The notes: a model not told the origin generated them from the sequence alone. Shown: positions 17,425 through 29,484, counted from the stretch's first letter. The stretch is 36,740 nt of DNA from Variovorax soli NBRC 106424 (GCF_001591385.1 NZ_BCUU01000052.1:1-36740), one strand, 5' to 3'. Numbers and translations are program-made.

Positions 17425-18903
17425 ATGATGATGTTGTTCAAAGCCGAGGGAAAAGGATTGCGTGCGTACGCCATGGCCGCGAGCCTGGCGCTCGGCGCCA
17501 CACTGGGCTTCCTGCCTGCCACGCCGGTCCAGGCGCAGACGCGCGCCTTGCCTGATTTCACGGATCTGGTCGACCAGGTCGGGCCGTCGGTGGTCAACAT
17601 CCGCACGATCGAGCGTGTCAGCCAGCGCGGCAATCCTGAAATGGACGAGGAGATGCAGGAATTTTTCCGCCGCTTCTTCGGCCAGCCCATGCCCGGCGCG
17701 CCGCGCTCGCCGCGGCCCAACCGCCCGCAACCGCAGGAAGAAGAGCGCCCGCGCGGTGTCGGCTCCGGCTTCATCCTGACGCAGGATGGCTACGTGATGA
17801 CCAACGCGCACGTGGTGGAAGATGCTTCCGAGGTGCTGGTCACCCTGGCCGACAAGCGCGAGTTCAAGGCCAAGATCATCGGCGCTGACAAGCGCACCGA
17901 CGTGGCGGTGGTGAAGATCGATGCCACGGGCCTGCCGGCGGTGAAGGTGGGCGACGTGTCCAAGCTGCGGGTGGGCGAGTGGGTAATGGCCATCGGCTCA
18001 CCCTTCGGCCTGGAGAACACCGTGACGGCGGGCATCGTCAGCGCGAAGCAGCGCGACACGGGCGACTACCTGCCCTTCATCCAGACCGACGTGGCCATCA
18101 ACCCCGGCAACTCGGGTGGCCCGCTGATCAACATGCGCGGCGAAGTGGTGGGCATCAACAGCCAGATCTATTCGCGCTCGGGCGGCTTCATGGGCATCTC
18201 GTTCTCGATCCCGATCGATGAAGCGTGGCGCGTGAGCGAGCAGCTGCGCACCAGTGGCCGCGTGTCGCGCGGGCGCATTGGCGTGCAGATCGACCAGGTG
18301 ACCAAGGACGTGGCCGAATCCATCGGGCTGGGCAAGGCCGCCGGCGCCCTGGTTCGCAGCGTCGAGGCCGGCTCGCCGGGCGAGAAGGCGGGCATCGAGG
18401 CGGGCGACATCATCACCAAGTTCGACGGCAAGGTCATCGAGCGTCCGAGCGATCTGCCGCGGCTGGTGGGCAACACCAAGCCCGGCACGCGCAGCGTGGT
18501 GACGGTGTTCCGCCGCGGCGCGTCGCGCGACCTGAACGTGACCATTGCCGAGATCGAACCCGATAAGCCGGCGAAGGTCGCCGCCGAGCGCGAGGAGCCT
18601 CAACCCAAGGCGTCGTCGTCCGTCGCTGCCCGTTCGCTGGGTCTGGCCGTGACCGAACTCACCGACGCGCAAAAGCGCGAGCTCAAGCTCAAGGGCGGCG
18701 TGAAGGTCGAGGCCGCAACCGACGCTGCAGCACGTGCAGGCCTGCGCGAAGGCGACGTGATCCTCGCCGTGGGCAACACCGAGGTGGGCAGCCTCAAGGA
18801 GTTCGACGGCGCATTGAACAAGGCGGACAAGTCCAAGCCCATCAGCATGCTGTTCCGCCGTGGCGACTGGGCCCAGTACGCCCTGGTGCGGCCGGCGCGC
18901 TGA
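17425..18903 (+). CDS. mucD: Periplasmic Do-family serine protease, MucD/DegP type
   Basis: 492 aa envelope protease/chaperone that degrades misfolded periplasmic proteins. A signal peptide ends near residue 37 (TPVQAQ). The trypsin-like domain has His129 in TNAHVVE, Asp159 in RTDVAVVKI and Ser230 in NPGNSGGPL. An LA-loop-like insertion rich in Pro and Arg is at about residues 85-110. Two PDZ domains follow, the first with SPGEKAGIEAGDIITKFDG and the second with AARAGLREGDVILAVGN. Position after rseB matches mucD of the algU-mucABCD cluster. The first of three consecutive ATG codons is used. Confidence 0.95.
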   Translation: MMMLFKAEGKGLRAYAMAASLALGATLGFLPATPVQAQTRALPDFTDLVDQVGPSVVNIRTIERVSQRGNPEMDEEMQEFFRRFFGQPMPGAPRSPRPNRPQPQEEERPRGVGSGFILTQDGYVMTNAHVVEDASEVLVTLADKREFKAKIIGADKRTDVAVVKIDATGLPAVKVGDVSKLRVGEWVMAIGSPFGLENTVTAGIVSAKQRDTGDYLPFIQTDVAINPGNSGGPLINMRGEVVGINSQIYSRSGGFMGISFSIPIDEAWRVSEQLRTSGRVSRGRIGVQIDQVTKDVAESIGLGKAAGALVRSVEAGSPGEKAGIEAGDIITKFDGKVIERPSDLPRLVGNTKPGTRSVVTVFRRGASRDLNVTIAEIEPDKPAKVAAEREEPQPKASSSVAARSLGLAVTELTDAQKRELKLKGGVKVEAATDAAARAGLREGDVILAVGNTEVGSLKEFDGALNKADKSKPISMLFRRGDWAQYALVRPAR

Positions 18904-18920
18904 TCGGCGCCCCGTCAAGT

Positions 18921-18956
18921 GGCCCCAGCCTCTAGTCGGGTTTGGGGCCTTTCTTT
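18921..18956 (+). terminator. Intrinsic terminator after mucD
   Basis: GGCCCCA (18921-18927) pairs with TGGGGCC (18943-18949), followed by TTTCTTT. It closes the rpoE-rseA-rseB-mucD transcript about 20 bases after the mucD stop. Confidence 0.8.
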
Positions 18957-19010
18957 GGCCAAATCCAGACGCCCTCAAAAAATATTTCTTAAGCGCTTTT
19001 GGATTCAAGT

Positions 19011-19046
19011 TTGTTAGTGCTTGCACACTTAAATTCGAGCTAACAA
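19011..19046. repeat. Inverted repeat upstream of the extended -10 promoter
   Basis: TTGTTAG (19011-19017) and CTAACAA (19040-19046) are exact inverted copies 22 bases apart. The right arm covers the -35 zone of the promoter at 19054-19062. It could be an operator for a dimeric regulator; which one is unknown. Confidence 0.4.
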
Positions 19047-19053
19047 CCCGATT

Positions 19054-19062
19054 TGGTAGAAT
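19054..19062 (+). promoter_or_regulatory. Extended -10 promoter
   Basis: TGGTAGAAT gives the TGn motif directly before TAGAAT (one mismatch to TATAAT). The -35 is poor, as is usual for extended -10 promoters. A start near 19069 would give an RNA of about 290 nt ending at the terminator at 19327-19361, or read-through into lepA. Confidence 0.5.
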
Positions 19063-19097
19063 ACCGGGGCTCTCCAACGGGTCGAACGCATAAGCCA

Positions 19098-19109
19098 AAC
19101 AAGCTTGTT
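19098..19109. repeat. 12-base perfect palindrome
   Basis: AACAAGCTTGTT is fully self-complementary and lies about 30 bases after the predicted start of the 19054 promoter. It is a possible operator, but a chance match cannot be excluded. Confidence 0.35.
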
Positions 19110-19134
19110 CACGATGCGGGATGTCTTGTGACAG

Positions 19135-19210
19135 TCCACCGGCGCTCCACAGATCGCCCACAAGTTGTCCCACAGGTGCTGCACCGATATTGTGGATAAG
19201 TTGTTCATAA
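19135..19210. promoter_or_regulatory. DnaA-box-like cluster
   Basis: TGTGGATAA at 19191-19199 is a perfect DnaA box (TTATCCACA on the minus strand). Upstream, CCACA cores occur at 19147, 19158 and 19170, one helical turn apart, each in a context 6 of 9 or better to the box or with one inserted base (TTGTCCCACA). TTGTTCATAA at 19201-19210 is a 7 of 9 match on the minus strand. DnaA binding is inferred from the consensus only. Confidence 0.45.
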
Positions 19211-19280
19211 GTTTCATGTTGCTGACCTGCAACGAGCCCTTTGGCCGGTCCCCGCGGCTGTACGCGCCCCCCTTTTTGCC

Positions 19281-19286
19281 TACAAT
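19281..19286 (+). promoter_or_regulatory. Possible second promoter before lepA, -10 element
   Basis: TACAAT differs from TATAAT at one base, and the -35 is weak. It would start an RNA near 19293, only about 35 bases before the terminator hairpin, a geometry seen in attenuated leaders. Confidence 0.3.
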
Positions 19287-19326
19287 GAAGCTCCAACTAC
19301 TGCAGTTGCCATTGCTTGTTGGTTCA

Positions 19327-19361
19327 GGGCGCGTCTCCTAGAGGACGCGCCCTTTTTTCTT
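19327..19361 (+). terminator. Strong intrinsic terminator upstream of lepA
   Basis: GGGCGCGTC (19327-19335) pairs perfectly with GACGCGCCC (19344-19352) around an 8-base loop, followed by TTTTTTCTT. It is 52 bases before the lepA ATG and does not close any recognised gene. It therefore ends either a small RNA or an attenuated lepA leader. Confidence 0.85.
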
Positions 19362-19412
19362 GCCTGCACCGCGCATGCACGAGCCAATTCAAGTACTTAA
19401 GCGTCCCCGTTG

Positions 19413-21224
<1,812 letters not shown>

Positions 21225-21230
21225 GAACAA

Positions 21231-22202
21231 ATGCCTTTTCTTACCTCCCTCATCCTGGCCGCATTTGCCGGCTATATCGGCGCCTGGTATTTCGGCGCGG
21301 TCGAAGGCAACTTCTCGCTCCTGCTCTTTCTCGCCACGCTGGTGACGGGCATCTACTGGGTGGCGGAGCGCTTCTATTTCCTGCCGCGCCGCAAGCAGGC
21401 AGCGCAAACGCTCGAAGCTTCCTTCGCGCAGCGCCAGGGCGAACTGGCCCGCCAGGGCATCACGCAGGTCGACACCGTCGACACGCAGGCGCGCGAGCGC
21501 CTGCTGATGCAGCCCTGGTGGCTGGACTGGACCGCGGGCCTGTTCCCGGTGATCCTGGCGGTGTTCCTGCTGCGCTCGTTTGTGGTGGAGCCTTTCAAGA
21601 TTCCTTCCGGCTCCATGATGCCCACGCTGCTGACGGGCGACCTGATCCTGGTCAACAAGTTCACCTACGGTTTGCGCCTGCCGGTCATCAACACCAAGAT
21701 CACTGATGGCAAGGCGCTGGCTCGCGGCGACGTCATCGTGTTCCGCTACCCGCCCAAGCCCAGCATGGACTACATCAAGCGCGTGGTCGGCGTGCCGGGC
21801 GACGAGGTGGCCTATCTGAACAAGCAGCTCACGATCAACGGCAAGCCGGTGCCCAAGTCGGCCGTGCCCGAGTATTTCGACGAGGAAAGCATGCGCTACC
21901 TCAAGCAATACAGCGAAGACCTGGGCGGAAAAGAACACAAACTTCTCAATGACGATACGCGCCGCGCCGGTCTGTCCGAAGTAGAGATTGCAGAGTTCCC
22001 GAATCGTGACAATTGCCGTTACAGTATTGAGGGCGTTGTTTGCAAGGTTCCCGCGGGTCAATATTTCGTCATGGGCGACAACCGCGACAACTCATTGGAT
22101 TCGCGCTATTGGGGTTTCGTCCCAGATCAAAACATCGTCGGCAGGGCGTTTTTCATCTGGATGAACTTCGGCAATTTCAAGCGCATTGGCTCGTTCCAAT
22201 AA
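21231..22202 (+). CDS. lepB: Signal peptidase I
   Basis: 323 aa inner-membrane protease that removes signal peptides from exported proteins. Two N-terminal membrane segments lie at about residues 5-45 and 100-117. The catalytic Ser128 is in PSGSMMPTLL and the general base Lys183 in YIKRVVGVPGD. Box E is the end motif MGDNRDNSLDSRYWGFVP. The length matches E. coli LepB (324). It sits between lepA and a DUF4845 gene in a conserved betaproteobacterial order. Confidence 0.97.
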   Translation: MPFLTSLILAAFAGYIGAWYFGAVEGNFSLLLFLATLVTGIYWVAERFYFLPRRKQAAQTLEASFAQRQGELARQGITQVDTVDTQARERLLMQPWWLDWTAGLFPVILAVFLLRSFVVEPFKIPSGSMMPTLLTGDLILVNKFTYGLRLPVINTKITDGKALARGDVIVFRYPPKPSMDYIKRVVGVPGDEVAYLNKQLTINGKPVPKSAVPEYFDEESMRYLKQYSEDLGGKEHKLLNDDTRRAGLSEVEIAEFPNRDNCRYSIEGVVCKVPAGQYFVMGDNRDNSLDSRYWGFVPDQNIVGRAFFIWMNFGNFKRIGSFQ

Positions 22203-22226
22203 GCGTTCTATAAGACGAGGGTAGTC

Positions 22227-22589
22227 ATGAGGGTTAAGCGGTGGGGCCGCCCGGCTGGGCAGCGTGGCATCTCGTTCATCGGCCTGCTGTTCGTGGCGGT
22301 GGTGATCGGTTGTGTCGGCGTGGTGGTGGCGCAGGTCATTCCGACGCTGATCGAATACCAGGCCATTCTCAAGGCGGCCAACAAGGCCAAGGAAGGCACC
22401 ACCGTGCCGGAAGTGCGCGCCATCTTCGACCGCGCACAGGCCATTGACGACTTCCAGTCTGTCACCGGCAAGGATCTGGGCGTTCAGAAGGTGGGCGACA
22501 AGGTCGTCGTGTCCTTTGCCTACGACCGTGAAATCCACCTGTTCGGCCCGGCCTACCTGGTGCTCAAGTACAAGGGCCAGTCGAGCTGA
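22227..22589 (+). CDS. DUF4845 family membrane-anchored protein
   Basis: 120 aa. A short basic N-terminus is followed by one transmembrane helix (about residues 16-36, starting [15 protein letters not shown]), then a mixed alpha/beta tail ending [23 protein letters not shown]. The pattern resembles a type IV pilin-like N-terminus with a small periplasmic domain. The family is common between lepB and rnc in proteobacteria, but its function is unknown. It lies 24 bases after lepB and 23 bases before rnc. Confidence 0.85.
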   Translation: MRVKRWGRPAGQRGISFIGLLFVAVVIGCVGVVVAQVIPTLIEYQAILKAANKAKEGTTVPEVRAIFDRAQAIDDFQSVTGKDLGVQKVGDKVVVSFAYDREIHLFGPAYLVLKYKGQSS

Positions 22590-22612
22590 GTCTCGGCGCG
22601 CATGGATCGGCT

Positions 22613-23311
22613 GTGTCGGATAGCGGAATTGCCGCGCTGCAAACGCGCCTTCAACACAGCTTCGCGGACCCGCGCCTGCTGACGCGCGCGCTCACGCACC
22701 GCAGTTTCTCGGCCGACCACAACGAGCGCCTCGAATTCCTAGGCGACTCGGTGCTCAACCTGGCCGTCTCGCACCTGCTCTACACGCGCCTGGCCGATTT
22801 GCCCGAAGGCGATCTGTCGCGCGTGCGTGCCAACCTGGTCAAGCAGGACACGCTGCACCAATTGGCGCTCAAGCTCGCGCTGTCGCCCCTCCTGCGGCTG
22901 GGCGAAGGCGAAACCCGTTCGGGCGGCTCCAGCCGGCCCTCCATCCTGGCCGATGCACTCGAGGCGGTGATCGGCGCGGTCTACCTCGATGCCGGCTACG
23001 AGCCGGCGCAGGCCCTGGTGCATCGGCTGTACCAGTCGGTGGAAATCAATCCGCGCATGGAAGCGGCCGCCAAGGACCCGAAGACCGAACTGCAGGAATG
23101 GCTGCAAGGTCACAAAATGAAGTTGCCGGTCTACCGTGTGGCGGCCACACTGGGAGCCGCGCACAAGCAGACCTTCGAGGTGGAGTGCGAGGTGGCCGAA
23201 CGCGGCTGGACCGAGCGCGGCATCGGCGGCTCGCGCCGCGCCGGCGAGCAGGCGGCCGCCGCGGCCATGCTCATCCGCCTGAAGGCCAGCCAGCAGCAAA
23301 GAAGCAAATGA
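22613..23311 (+). CDS. rnc: Ribonuclease III
   Basis: 232 aa double-stranded-RNA endonuclease for rRNA and mRNA processing. The signature [13 protein letters not shown] (about residues 37-49) carries the metal ligands, including Asp45. [18 protein letters not shown] holds the second acidic cluster. The C-terminal dsRNA-binding domain (about 150-228) begins [11 protein letters not shown] and includes [14 protein letters not shown]. The start is GTG at 22613; the nearby ATG at 22602 is out of frame. Its stop overlaps the era ATG by 4 bases. Confidence 0.95.
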   Translation: MSDSGIAALQTRLQHSFADPRLLTRALTHRSFSADHNERLEFLGDSVLNLAVSHLLYTRLADLPEGDLSRVRANLVKQDTLHQLALKLALSPLLRLGEGETRSGGSSRPSILADALEAVIGAVYLDAGYEPAQALVHRLYQSVEINPRMEAAAKDPKTELQEWLQGHKMKLPVYRVAATLGAAHKQTFEVECEVAERGWTERGIGGSRRAGEQAAAAAMLIRLKASQQQRSK

Positions 23312-24279
23312 ACCAGGATTCCAACGACACGCTGCCGACTCCGTCGGCGGGCGCTGCCATTCCGGGCCGCCGCTGCGGCCTGATCGCCATCGTCGGCAAG
23401 CCCAACGTGGGCAAGTCGACGCTGCTCAACGCCCTGGTCGGGCAGAAGATCAGCATCACCTCGCGCAAGGCGCAGACCACGCGCCACCGCATCACCGGCA
23501 TGCGCACCGTGGCGCAGCCCGATGGCACCGGCACGCAGTACGTCTTTGTCGACACCCCGGGATTCCAGACGCGCCATGCCAATGCGCTCAATCGCTCGCT
23601 CAACAAGACGGTGCTGGGGGCGGTGGCGGACGTGGACCTGATCCTGTTCGTGGTGGAGGCCGGCAGCTTCACGCCGGCCGACGCCAAGGTGCTGCAGCTG
23701 CTGGGCAAGCAGATTCCCACGCTGCTCATTGCCAACAAGCTGGACAACGTGCACCGCCGGGCCGACGTCGCCCCATGGCTGGCGCAGATGCACAAGGAGC
23801 ACGAATTCGCCGAGTACGTGCCCATGTCGGCGAAGAACAGCGGCGACATCCAGCGCCTGCTGGGCATCTGCGAGAAATACCTGCCCGAGCAGGACTGGTG
23901 GTACGACGAGGACGAGCTCACCGACCGCAGCGAGAAGTTCCTCGCCAGCGAAACGGTGCGCGAGAAGCTGTTCCGCCTCACGGGCGACGAGCTGCCCTAT
24001 ACCTCCACCGTGGTCATCGACAAGTTCGAGGAAGAGCCGCCGCAGCGCAAGGGCCAGAAGCGGCTGGTGAAGATCGCCGCCACCATCGTGGTGGAACGCG
24101 ACGGCCACAAGGCGATGGTGATCGGCGACAAGGGCGAGCGCATCAAGCGCATCGGCACCGAAACCCGGCAGGAACTGGAAAAGCTGATGGATGCGAAGGT
24201 GTTCATCGAGCTGTGGGTCAAGGTGCGCTCCGGCTGGGCGGACGACGAGGCGCGGGTCAAGTCCTTCGGCTACGAATAG
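23308..24279 (+). CDS. era: GTPase Era
   Basis: 323 aa essential GTPase that binds the 3' end of 16S rRNA and helps 30S maturation. G1 is GKPNVGKS (residues 30-37), the switch region is [14 protein letters not shown]3 DTPGF, G4 NKLDN and G5 SAKNSGD. The C-terminal KH domain includes [26 protein letters not shown] Ser/Thr/Pro-rich extension of about 20 residues precedes the G domain. ATG at 23308 overlaps the rnc stop; the longer open frame upstream lies within rnc and was rejected. Confidence 0.97.
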   Translation: MNQDSNDTLPTPSAGAAIPGRRCGLIAIVGKPNVGKSTLLNALVGQKISITSRKAQTTRHRITGMRTVAQPDGTGTQYVFVDTPGFQTRHANALNRSLNKTVLGAVADVDLILFVVEAGSFTPADAKVLQLLGKQIPTLLIANKLDNVHRRADVAPWLAQMHKEHEFAEYVPMSAKNSGDIQRLLGICEKYLPEQDWWYDEDELTDRSEKFLASETVREKLFRLTGDELPYTSTVVIDKFEEEPPQRKGQKRLVKIAATIVVERDGHKAMVIGDKGERIKRIGTETRQELEKLMDAKVFIELWVKVRSGWADDEARVKSFGYE

Positions 24280-24305
24280 CCGGGCGGCAGAGCGTCAGAG
24301 CCCAG

Positions 24306-25076
24306 GTGGCCACCCATCGCGTCTCCCACGAGCCGGCGTTCGTCCTGCACCGCTACGACTGGAGCGAGTCCAGCGTCATCCTCGAGGTCTTCACCCGCAA
24401 CCACGGCCGCATTGCGCTGGTGGCCAAGGGGGCCAAGCGGCCCAGCTCGAACTTCCGGCCGGTGCTGCTGCCGCTGCAGCCGCTGCAGCTGAGCTTCGGC
24501 GGCGACGCCGAGATCCGCACGCTGAAGGCGGCCGAATGGATGGGCGGGCACGTCATGCCCACCGGTGACGCGCTGCTGTCGGGCTACTACCTCAACGAGC
24601 TGCTGATGCGGCTGATGGCACGCGACGATCCGCACGCCGCGTTGTTCGAGGCGTATGCCGGCGTCGTCGAGGTTCTGGCGGGCGACCATGCCGGGGCGCA
24701 GAGCGCCGCCCAGTCCGCCGCGCTGCGAGCTTTCGAGTTGATCCTGCTGCGGGAAATCGGCTTCCTCCCCAGCCTCGATGCGCAGACCCTGACGCTCGAA
24801 CCCCTGGCGGCCCAGCACAGTTATGCGCTGGCGCCGGAGGCCGGATTGCGTGAGGCGCAGGACGACGAGGCCGCCTTGGCCGGCGCGCAATGGCAGGGCC
24901 TGCAGGCCGCGCTGGACGAGCGCCTTCCCTTCACCGCCACCCTGCGCGCCATCGCCGGCCTGCCGGCGGGCGGCAACAGCGCATTGCGCAACCAGTTGCG
25001 CGCGCTGCTCAACTACCATTGTGGCGTCGCAACATTGCGCACCCGGCAACTGATGAGAGACCTGCAAGCCCTATGA
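24306..25076 (+). CDS. recO: DNA repair protein RecO
   Basis: 256 aa recombination mediator of the RecFOR pathway that helps load RecA at gaps. The N-terminal OB fold reads [38 protein letters not shown] in the family pattern (given here as its order of elements). The helical C-terminal part contains [27 protein letters not shown] and, at the end, [18 protein letters not shown]. The likely start is GTG at 24306, after a GAG-rich stretch; no in-frame ATG exists nearby. The stop overlaps the pdxJ ATG by 4 bases. Confidence 0.93.
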   Translation: MATHRVSHEPAFVLHRYDWSESSVILEVFTRNHGRIALVAKGAKRPSSNFRPVLLPLQPLQLSFGGDAEIRTLKAAEWMGGHVMPTGDALLSGYYLNELLMRLMARDDPHAALFEAYAGVVEVLAGDHAGAQSAAQSAALRAFELILLREIGFLPSLDAQTLTLEPLAAQHSYALAPEAGLREAQDDEAALAGAQWQGLQAALDERLPFTATLRAIAGLPAGGNSALRNQLRALLNYHCGVATLRTRQLMRDLQAL

Positions 25077-25831
25077 GCCCGACTTCCACCGCCCTCTCGG
25101 TCAATCTCAACAAGGTGGCCCTGGTGCGCAACACGCGCCACCTGGGCATTCCCAGCGTGCTTTTCGCCGCGGCCGTCTGCCTGGATGCCGGCGCGCACGG
25201 CATCACGGTGCACCCGCGTCCGGACGAGCGCCACATCCGCGGCCAGGACGTGCACGAGCTGTCGGCGCTGCTGGCCAAGGACTGGCCCCAGGCCGAGTTC
25301 AACATCGAGGGCAACCCCTTCCACAACCTGATGGACTTCGTGCGCGAACTGCGGCCTACGCAGGCCACCTTCGTGCCCGACAGCCAGGACCAGTTCACCA
25401 GCGACCACGGCTGGACCTTTCCCGACGACGCGCAGCGCCTGAAGCCGCTCATCGCCGAGTGCAAGGGCCTCGGGGTGCGCGTCAGCCTGTTCATGGACCC
25501 CGAGCCGGACATGATGGCTGCGGCCAAGGCGGTGGGCGCCGACCGCATCGAGCTGTATACCGAGGGCTACGCCGCATCGCGCGGCACGTCGCGCGCCGAT
25601 GCCGTGCTGCAGGTCTACGTGGATGCGGCCAAGGCCGCACTGGCGGCCGGCCTGGAAGTCAATGCCGGCCACGACCTCAGCCGCGAGAACCTGACCGAGT
25701 TCCTGAAGGCCGTCCCCGAGGTGAAGGAAGTGTCCATCGGCCATGCGTTCATCGCCGATTCGCTCGAGCTCGGCTATGCCGCCACCACGCGCGAGTACCT
25801 GCGCTGCATCAGCGAGGCCCAGTCCCGGTGA
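25073..25831 (+). CDS. pdxJ: Pyridoxine 5'-phosphate synthase
   Basis: 252 aa TIM-barrel enzyme that condenses 1-deoxyxylulose-5-phosphate with 3-amino-2-oxopropyl phosphate to give vitamin B6 phosphate. Motifs are [15 protein letters not shown] at the start, [52 protein letters not shown] and [12 protein letters not shown]. The start overlaps recO (ATGA) and the stop overlaps acpS (GTGA). The recO-pdxJ-acpS chain is classic. Confidence 0.97.
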   Translation: MSPTSTALSVNLNKVALVRNTRHLGIPSVLFAAAVCLDAGAHGITVHPRPDERHIRGQDVHELSALLAKDWPQAEFNIEGNPFHNLMDFVRELRPTQATFVPDSQDQFTSDHGWTFPDDAQRLKPLIAECKGLGVRVSLFMDPEPDMMAAAKAVGADRIELYTEGYAASRGTSRADAVLQVYVDAAKAALAAGLEVNAGHDLSRENLTEFLKAVPEVKEVSIGHAFIADSLELGYAATTREYLRCISEAQSR

Positions 25832-26238
25832 TCTACGGCATCGGCACCGACGTGTGCGACATCCGCCGCATCACGGCCGCGCTGGAGCGGCAGGGCGAGC
25901 GCTTTGCCGCCAAGGTCCTGGGCGATGCGGAACTGGCCATCTGGCGCACCCGCAGCGCACGCTGGCCCAAGCGCGGCATGCGCTACCTGGCCACCCGCTT
26001 CTCGGCCAAGGAGGCCTTCAGCAAGGCCGTCGGCATGGGCATGCGCATGCCCATGACCTGGCGCTCGTGCGAGATCCTGAATGAGAAGAGCGGCAAGCCG
26101 GTCATCGTCCTGCATGGCGAGCTCAAGGCCTGGTTCGAGGCGCAAGGTCTCACCGCCCACGTCACCGTGACCGACGAAACCGATTACGCCGCCAGCTTCG
26201 TGGTGGTCGAGCGCCAGAACCCGCCAGCCAGTTCCTGA
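25828..26238 (+). CDS. acpS: Holo-ACP synthase
   Basis: 136 aa phosphopantetheinyl transferase that activates ACP (acpP of this window) at its Ser37. The two family motifs are [12 protein letters not shown] at the start, with a metal-binding Asp, and [29 protein letters not shown] near the end is also typical. The start is GTG at 25828, overlapping the pdxJ stop. The stop shares one base with the nagZ ATG (TGATG). Confidence 0.95.
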   Translation: MIYGIGTDVCDIRRITAALERQGERFAAKVLGDAELAIWRTRSARWPKRGMRYLATRFSAKEAFSKAVGMGMRMPMTWRSCEILNEKSGKPVIVLHGELKAWFEAQGLTAHVTVTDETDYAASFVVVERQNPPASS

Positions 26239-27320
26239 TGACCTCCAAGACTCCCGTGCACGCCCCTCTCGTCATCGACATCGCGGGCACCGACCTGACG
26301 ACCGACGACCGCCGGCGGATATCCAACCCGCTGGTGGGCGGCATCATCCACTTCACCCGCAACTGGCACAGCCGCGTGCAGATGCGCGAGCTCAACCGCG
26401 AGATCAAATCGCTGCGCCCCGACCTGCTGATCTGCGTCGACCATGAAGGCGGGCGCGTGCAGCGCTTTCGCACCGACGGCTTCACCCGCCTGCCCGCCAT
26501 GGGCCAGTTGGGGCGCCTCTGGATGAACGACGCCATGCAGGCCACGCAAGCCGCTACCAGCGCGGGCTATGTGCTGGCCAGCGAGTTGCGCGCCTGCGGC
26601 ATCGACTTCAGTTTTGCGCCGGTGCTCGACCTCGACTGGGGCGAGAGTGGCGTGATCGGCGACCGCAGCTTCCACCGCGACCCGCGCGTGGTGGCCGTGC
26701 TGGCCAAGAGCGTGATGCACGGCATGCTGCAGGCCGGCATGGGCAACTGCGGCAAGCATTTCCCGGGGCATGGCTACGTGAAGGCGGATTCGCACGTGGC
26801 CATTCCGGTGGACCGGCGGGGCCTGAAGTCCATCCTGGCCGACGATGCACGCCCCTTCGAGTGGCTGGGCGGCACCCTGTCGGCCGTGATGCCGGCCCAC
26901 GTGATCTACCCCAAGGTGGACGCGCGGCCGGCCGGCTTCTCGCCCCGGTGGCTCCGGGACATCCTGCGCGGCCAGCTGGGCTTTTCCGGCGCGATCTTCA
27001 GCGACGACCTGAGCATGGAGGCGGGCCGCTACATCGACGGCCGCCAGCTGAGCTTTGGCGAAGCGGCCGTGGCCGCGCTGCAGGCGGGCTGCGACCTGCC
27101 GATGCTGTGCAACCAGAGCGTGGGCGAGAAGGCCGCGGGGCTCGACCAGATGCTGGACGACATGGCCGCCGCACTGCGCGACGGAACGTGGACGCCCAAC
27201 GCGCAAAGCCATGCCCGCCGGCTGTCTCTGCTTCCGATGGGCGATGCGCCCGGCTGGGACGCGGTGACCGCTTCGCCCCGTTACCAGGACGCGCTGCGCA
27301 GGCTTCAGGCCCTGGGCTGA
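26238..27320 (+). CDS. nagZ: Beta-N-acetylhexosaminidase NagZ
   Basis: 360 aa cytoplasmic glycoside hydrolase of family 3. It removes GlcNAc from 1,6-anhydro-muropeptides during cell-wall recycling and so influences ampC-type induction. CVDHEGGRVQRF and KHFPGHGYVKADSHVAIP (the latter with the His general acid/base of NagZ) are visible. The nucleophile Asp lies in FSDDLSMEA. The length is normal (E. coli 341). It is the last gene of the rnc-nagZ chain. Its end overlaps the converging metallopeptidase gene by 16 bases. Confidence 0.95.
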   Translation: MTSKTPVHAPLVIDIAGTDLTTDDRRRISNPLVGGIIHFTRNWHSRVQMRELNREIKSLRPDLLICVDHEGGRVQRFRTDGFTRLPAMGQLGRLWMNDAMQATQAATSAGYVLASELRACGIDFSFAPVLDLDWGESGVIGDRSFHRDPRVVAVLAKSVMHGMLQAGMGNCGKHFPGHGYVKADSHVAIPVDRRGLKSILADDARPFEWLGGTLSAVMPAHVIYPKVDARPAGFSPRWLRDILRGQLGFSGAIFSDDLSMEAGRYIDGRQLSFGEAAVAALQAGCDLPMLCNQSVGEKAAGLDQMLDDMAAALRDGTWTPNAQSHARRLSLLPMGDAPGWDAVTASPRYQDALRRLQALG

Positions 27321-27862
27321 AGACTGGTCCCGGCAGCCTCCCACAACGGCTGCCCGCCCAGGTGCAGGTGCGTGAGGTAGAGCCGAAGGTCGAACTCGTG
27401 CTGGTGGTAGGCCGGCTCCATGTGGGTGCACAGGGCGTAGAAGGCCTTGTCATGTTCGCGAATGCGCAGATGCGCCAGTTCGTGCACCACGATCATGCGC
27501 AGCCACTCGGCCGGCACCTCCCGCATCACGCTCGCAACCCGGATCTCGCGCTTGGCCTTGAGCTTGCCTCCCTGCACGCGCGAGATGGCCGTGTGCGTGC
27601 CCAAGGCGTTGCGCACCACGTGCAGCTTGCCGTCGTACGCCACCTTCGAGAGCGGCTCGGACCGCCGCATGAACTGCGCCTTGAGTTCATGCACGTAGTC
27701 GTAGAGCGCGCCGTCGGTACGCACCCCATGTGCCGCCGGATAGCGGGCGAGCAGCAGGCGACCGAGGCTGCCCTCGGCGATGCGAGCCTGAACCTGCGCG
27801 AGCAGCGCCGGCGCATGGCCCGCCAGATATTTCAAGGAAGAAGGCGCGGGCTGCTGCGCCAT
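27305..27862 (-). CDS. YgjP-like metal-dependent hydrolase (M48-like metallopeptidase domain)
   Basis: 185 aa. The zinc-binding motif HELAH (His127, Glu128, His131) is followed by REHDKAFY, whose His137 is the likely third ligand, as in the YgjP/DUF45 family. The ending AYHQHEFDLRLYLTHL is not informative. No signal peptide is present. The substrate is unknown; some relatives are annotated as SprT- or UTP-pyrophosphatase-like, which I cannot confirm. It starts 8 bases after the lysS stop, so the two are probably co-transcribed. Confidence 0.82.
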   Translation of the reverse strand: MAQQPAPSSLKYLAGHAPALLAQVQARIAEGSLGRLLLARYPAAHGVRTDGALYDYVHELKAQFMRRSEPLSKVAYDGKLHVVRNALGTHTAISRVQGGKLKAKREIRVASVMREVPAEWLRMIVVHELAHLRIREHDKAFYALCTHMEPAYHQHEFDLRLYLTHLHLGGQPLWEAAGTSLQPRA

Positions 27863-27870
27863 GGCGGGGC

Positions 27871-29406
<1,536 letters not shown>

Positions 29407-29484
29407 GGAAAAGGGCGGAATGGGATGCGCGCGCGAAGCGAATCGGAATGCCCTTCGGGCAGGGCGGGCGGCGCGAAACCCGCT

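Larger units (their letters stand above)
18957..19412. other. Intergenic region mucD-lepA with origin-like and regulatory motifs
   Basis: About 450 bases with no credible gene. The left half (about 18965-19062) is clearly AT-richer than the surroundings. It is followed by an extended -10 promoter, a 12-base palindrome, a group of DnaA-box-like motifs, a second weak promoter and a strong terminator just before lepA. These elements are listed separately. The small open frames crossing the region have no family features. Confidence 0.6.

Noticed and set aside
18860..19093. Small open frame spanning the mucD end and the AT-rich gap
   Set aside because: It crosses the mucD terminator and the candidate promoter, has no ribosome-binding site and shows no conserved pattern.
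18957..19412. Idea that the mucD-lepA gap is the chromosomal replication origin
   Set aside because: dnaA, dnaN, gyrB, parAB and rep genes are absent, and only one box is perfect. A DnaA-binding or titration site is the most that can be argued.
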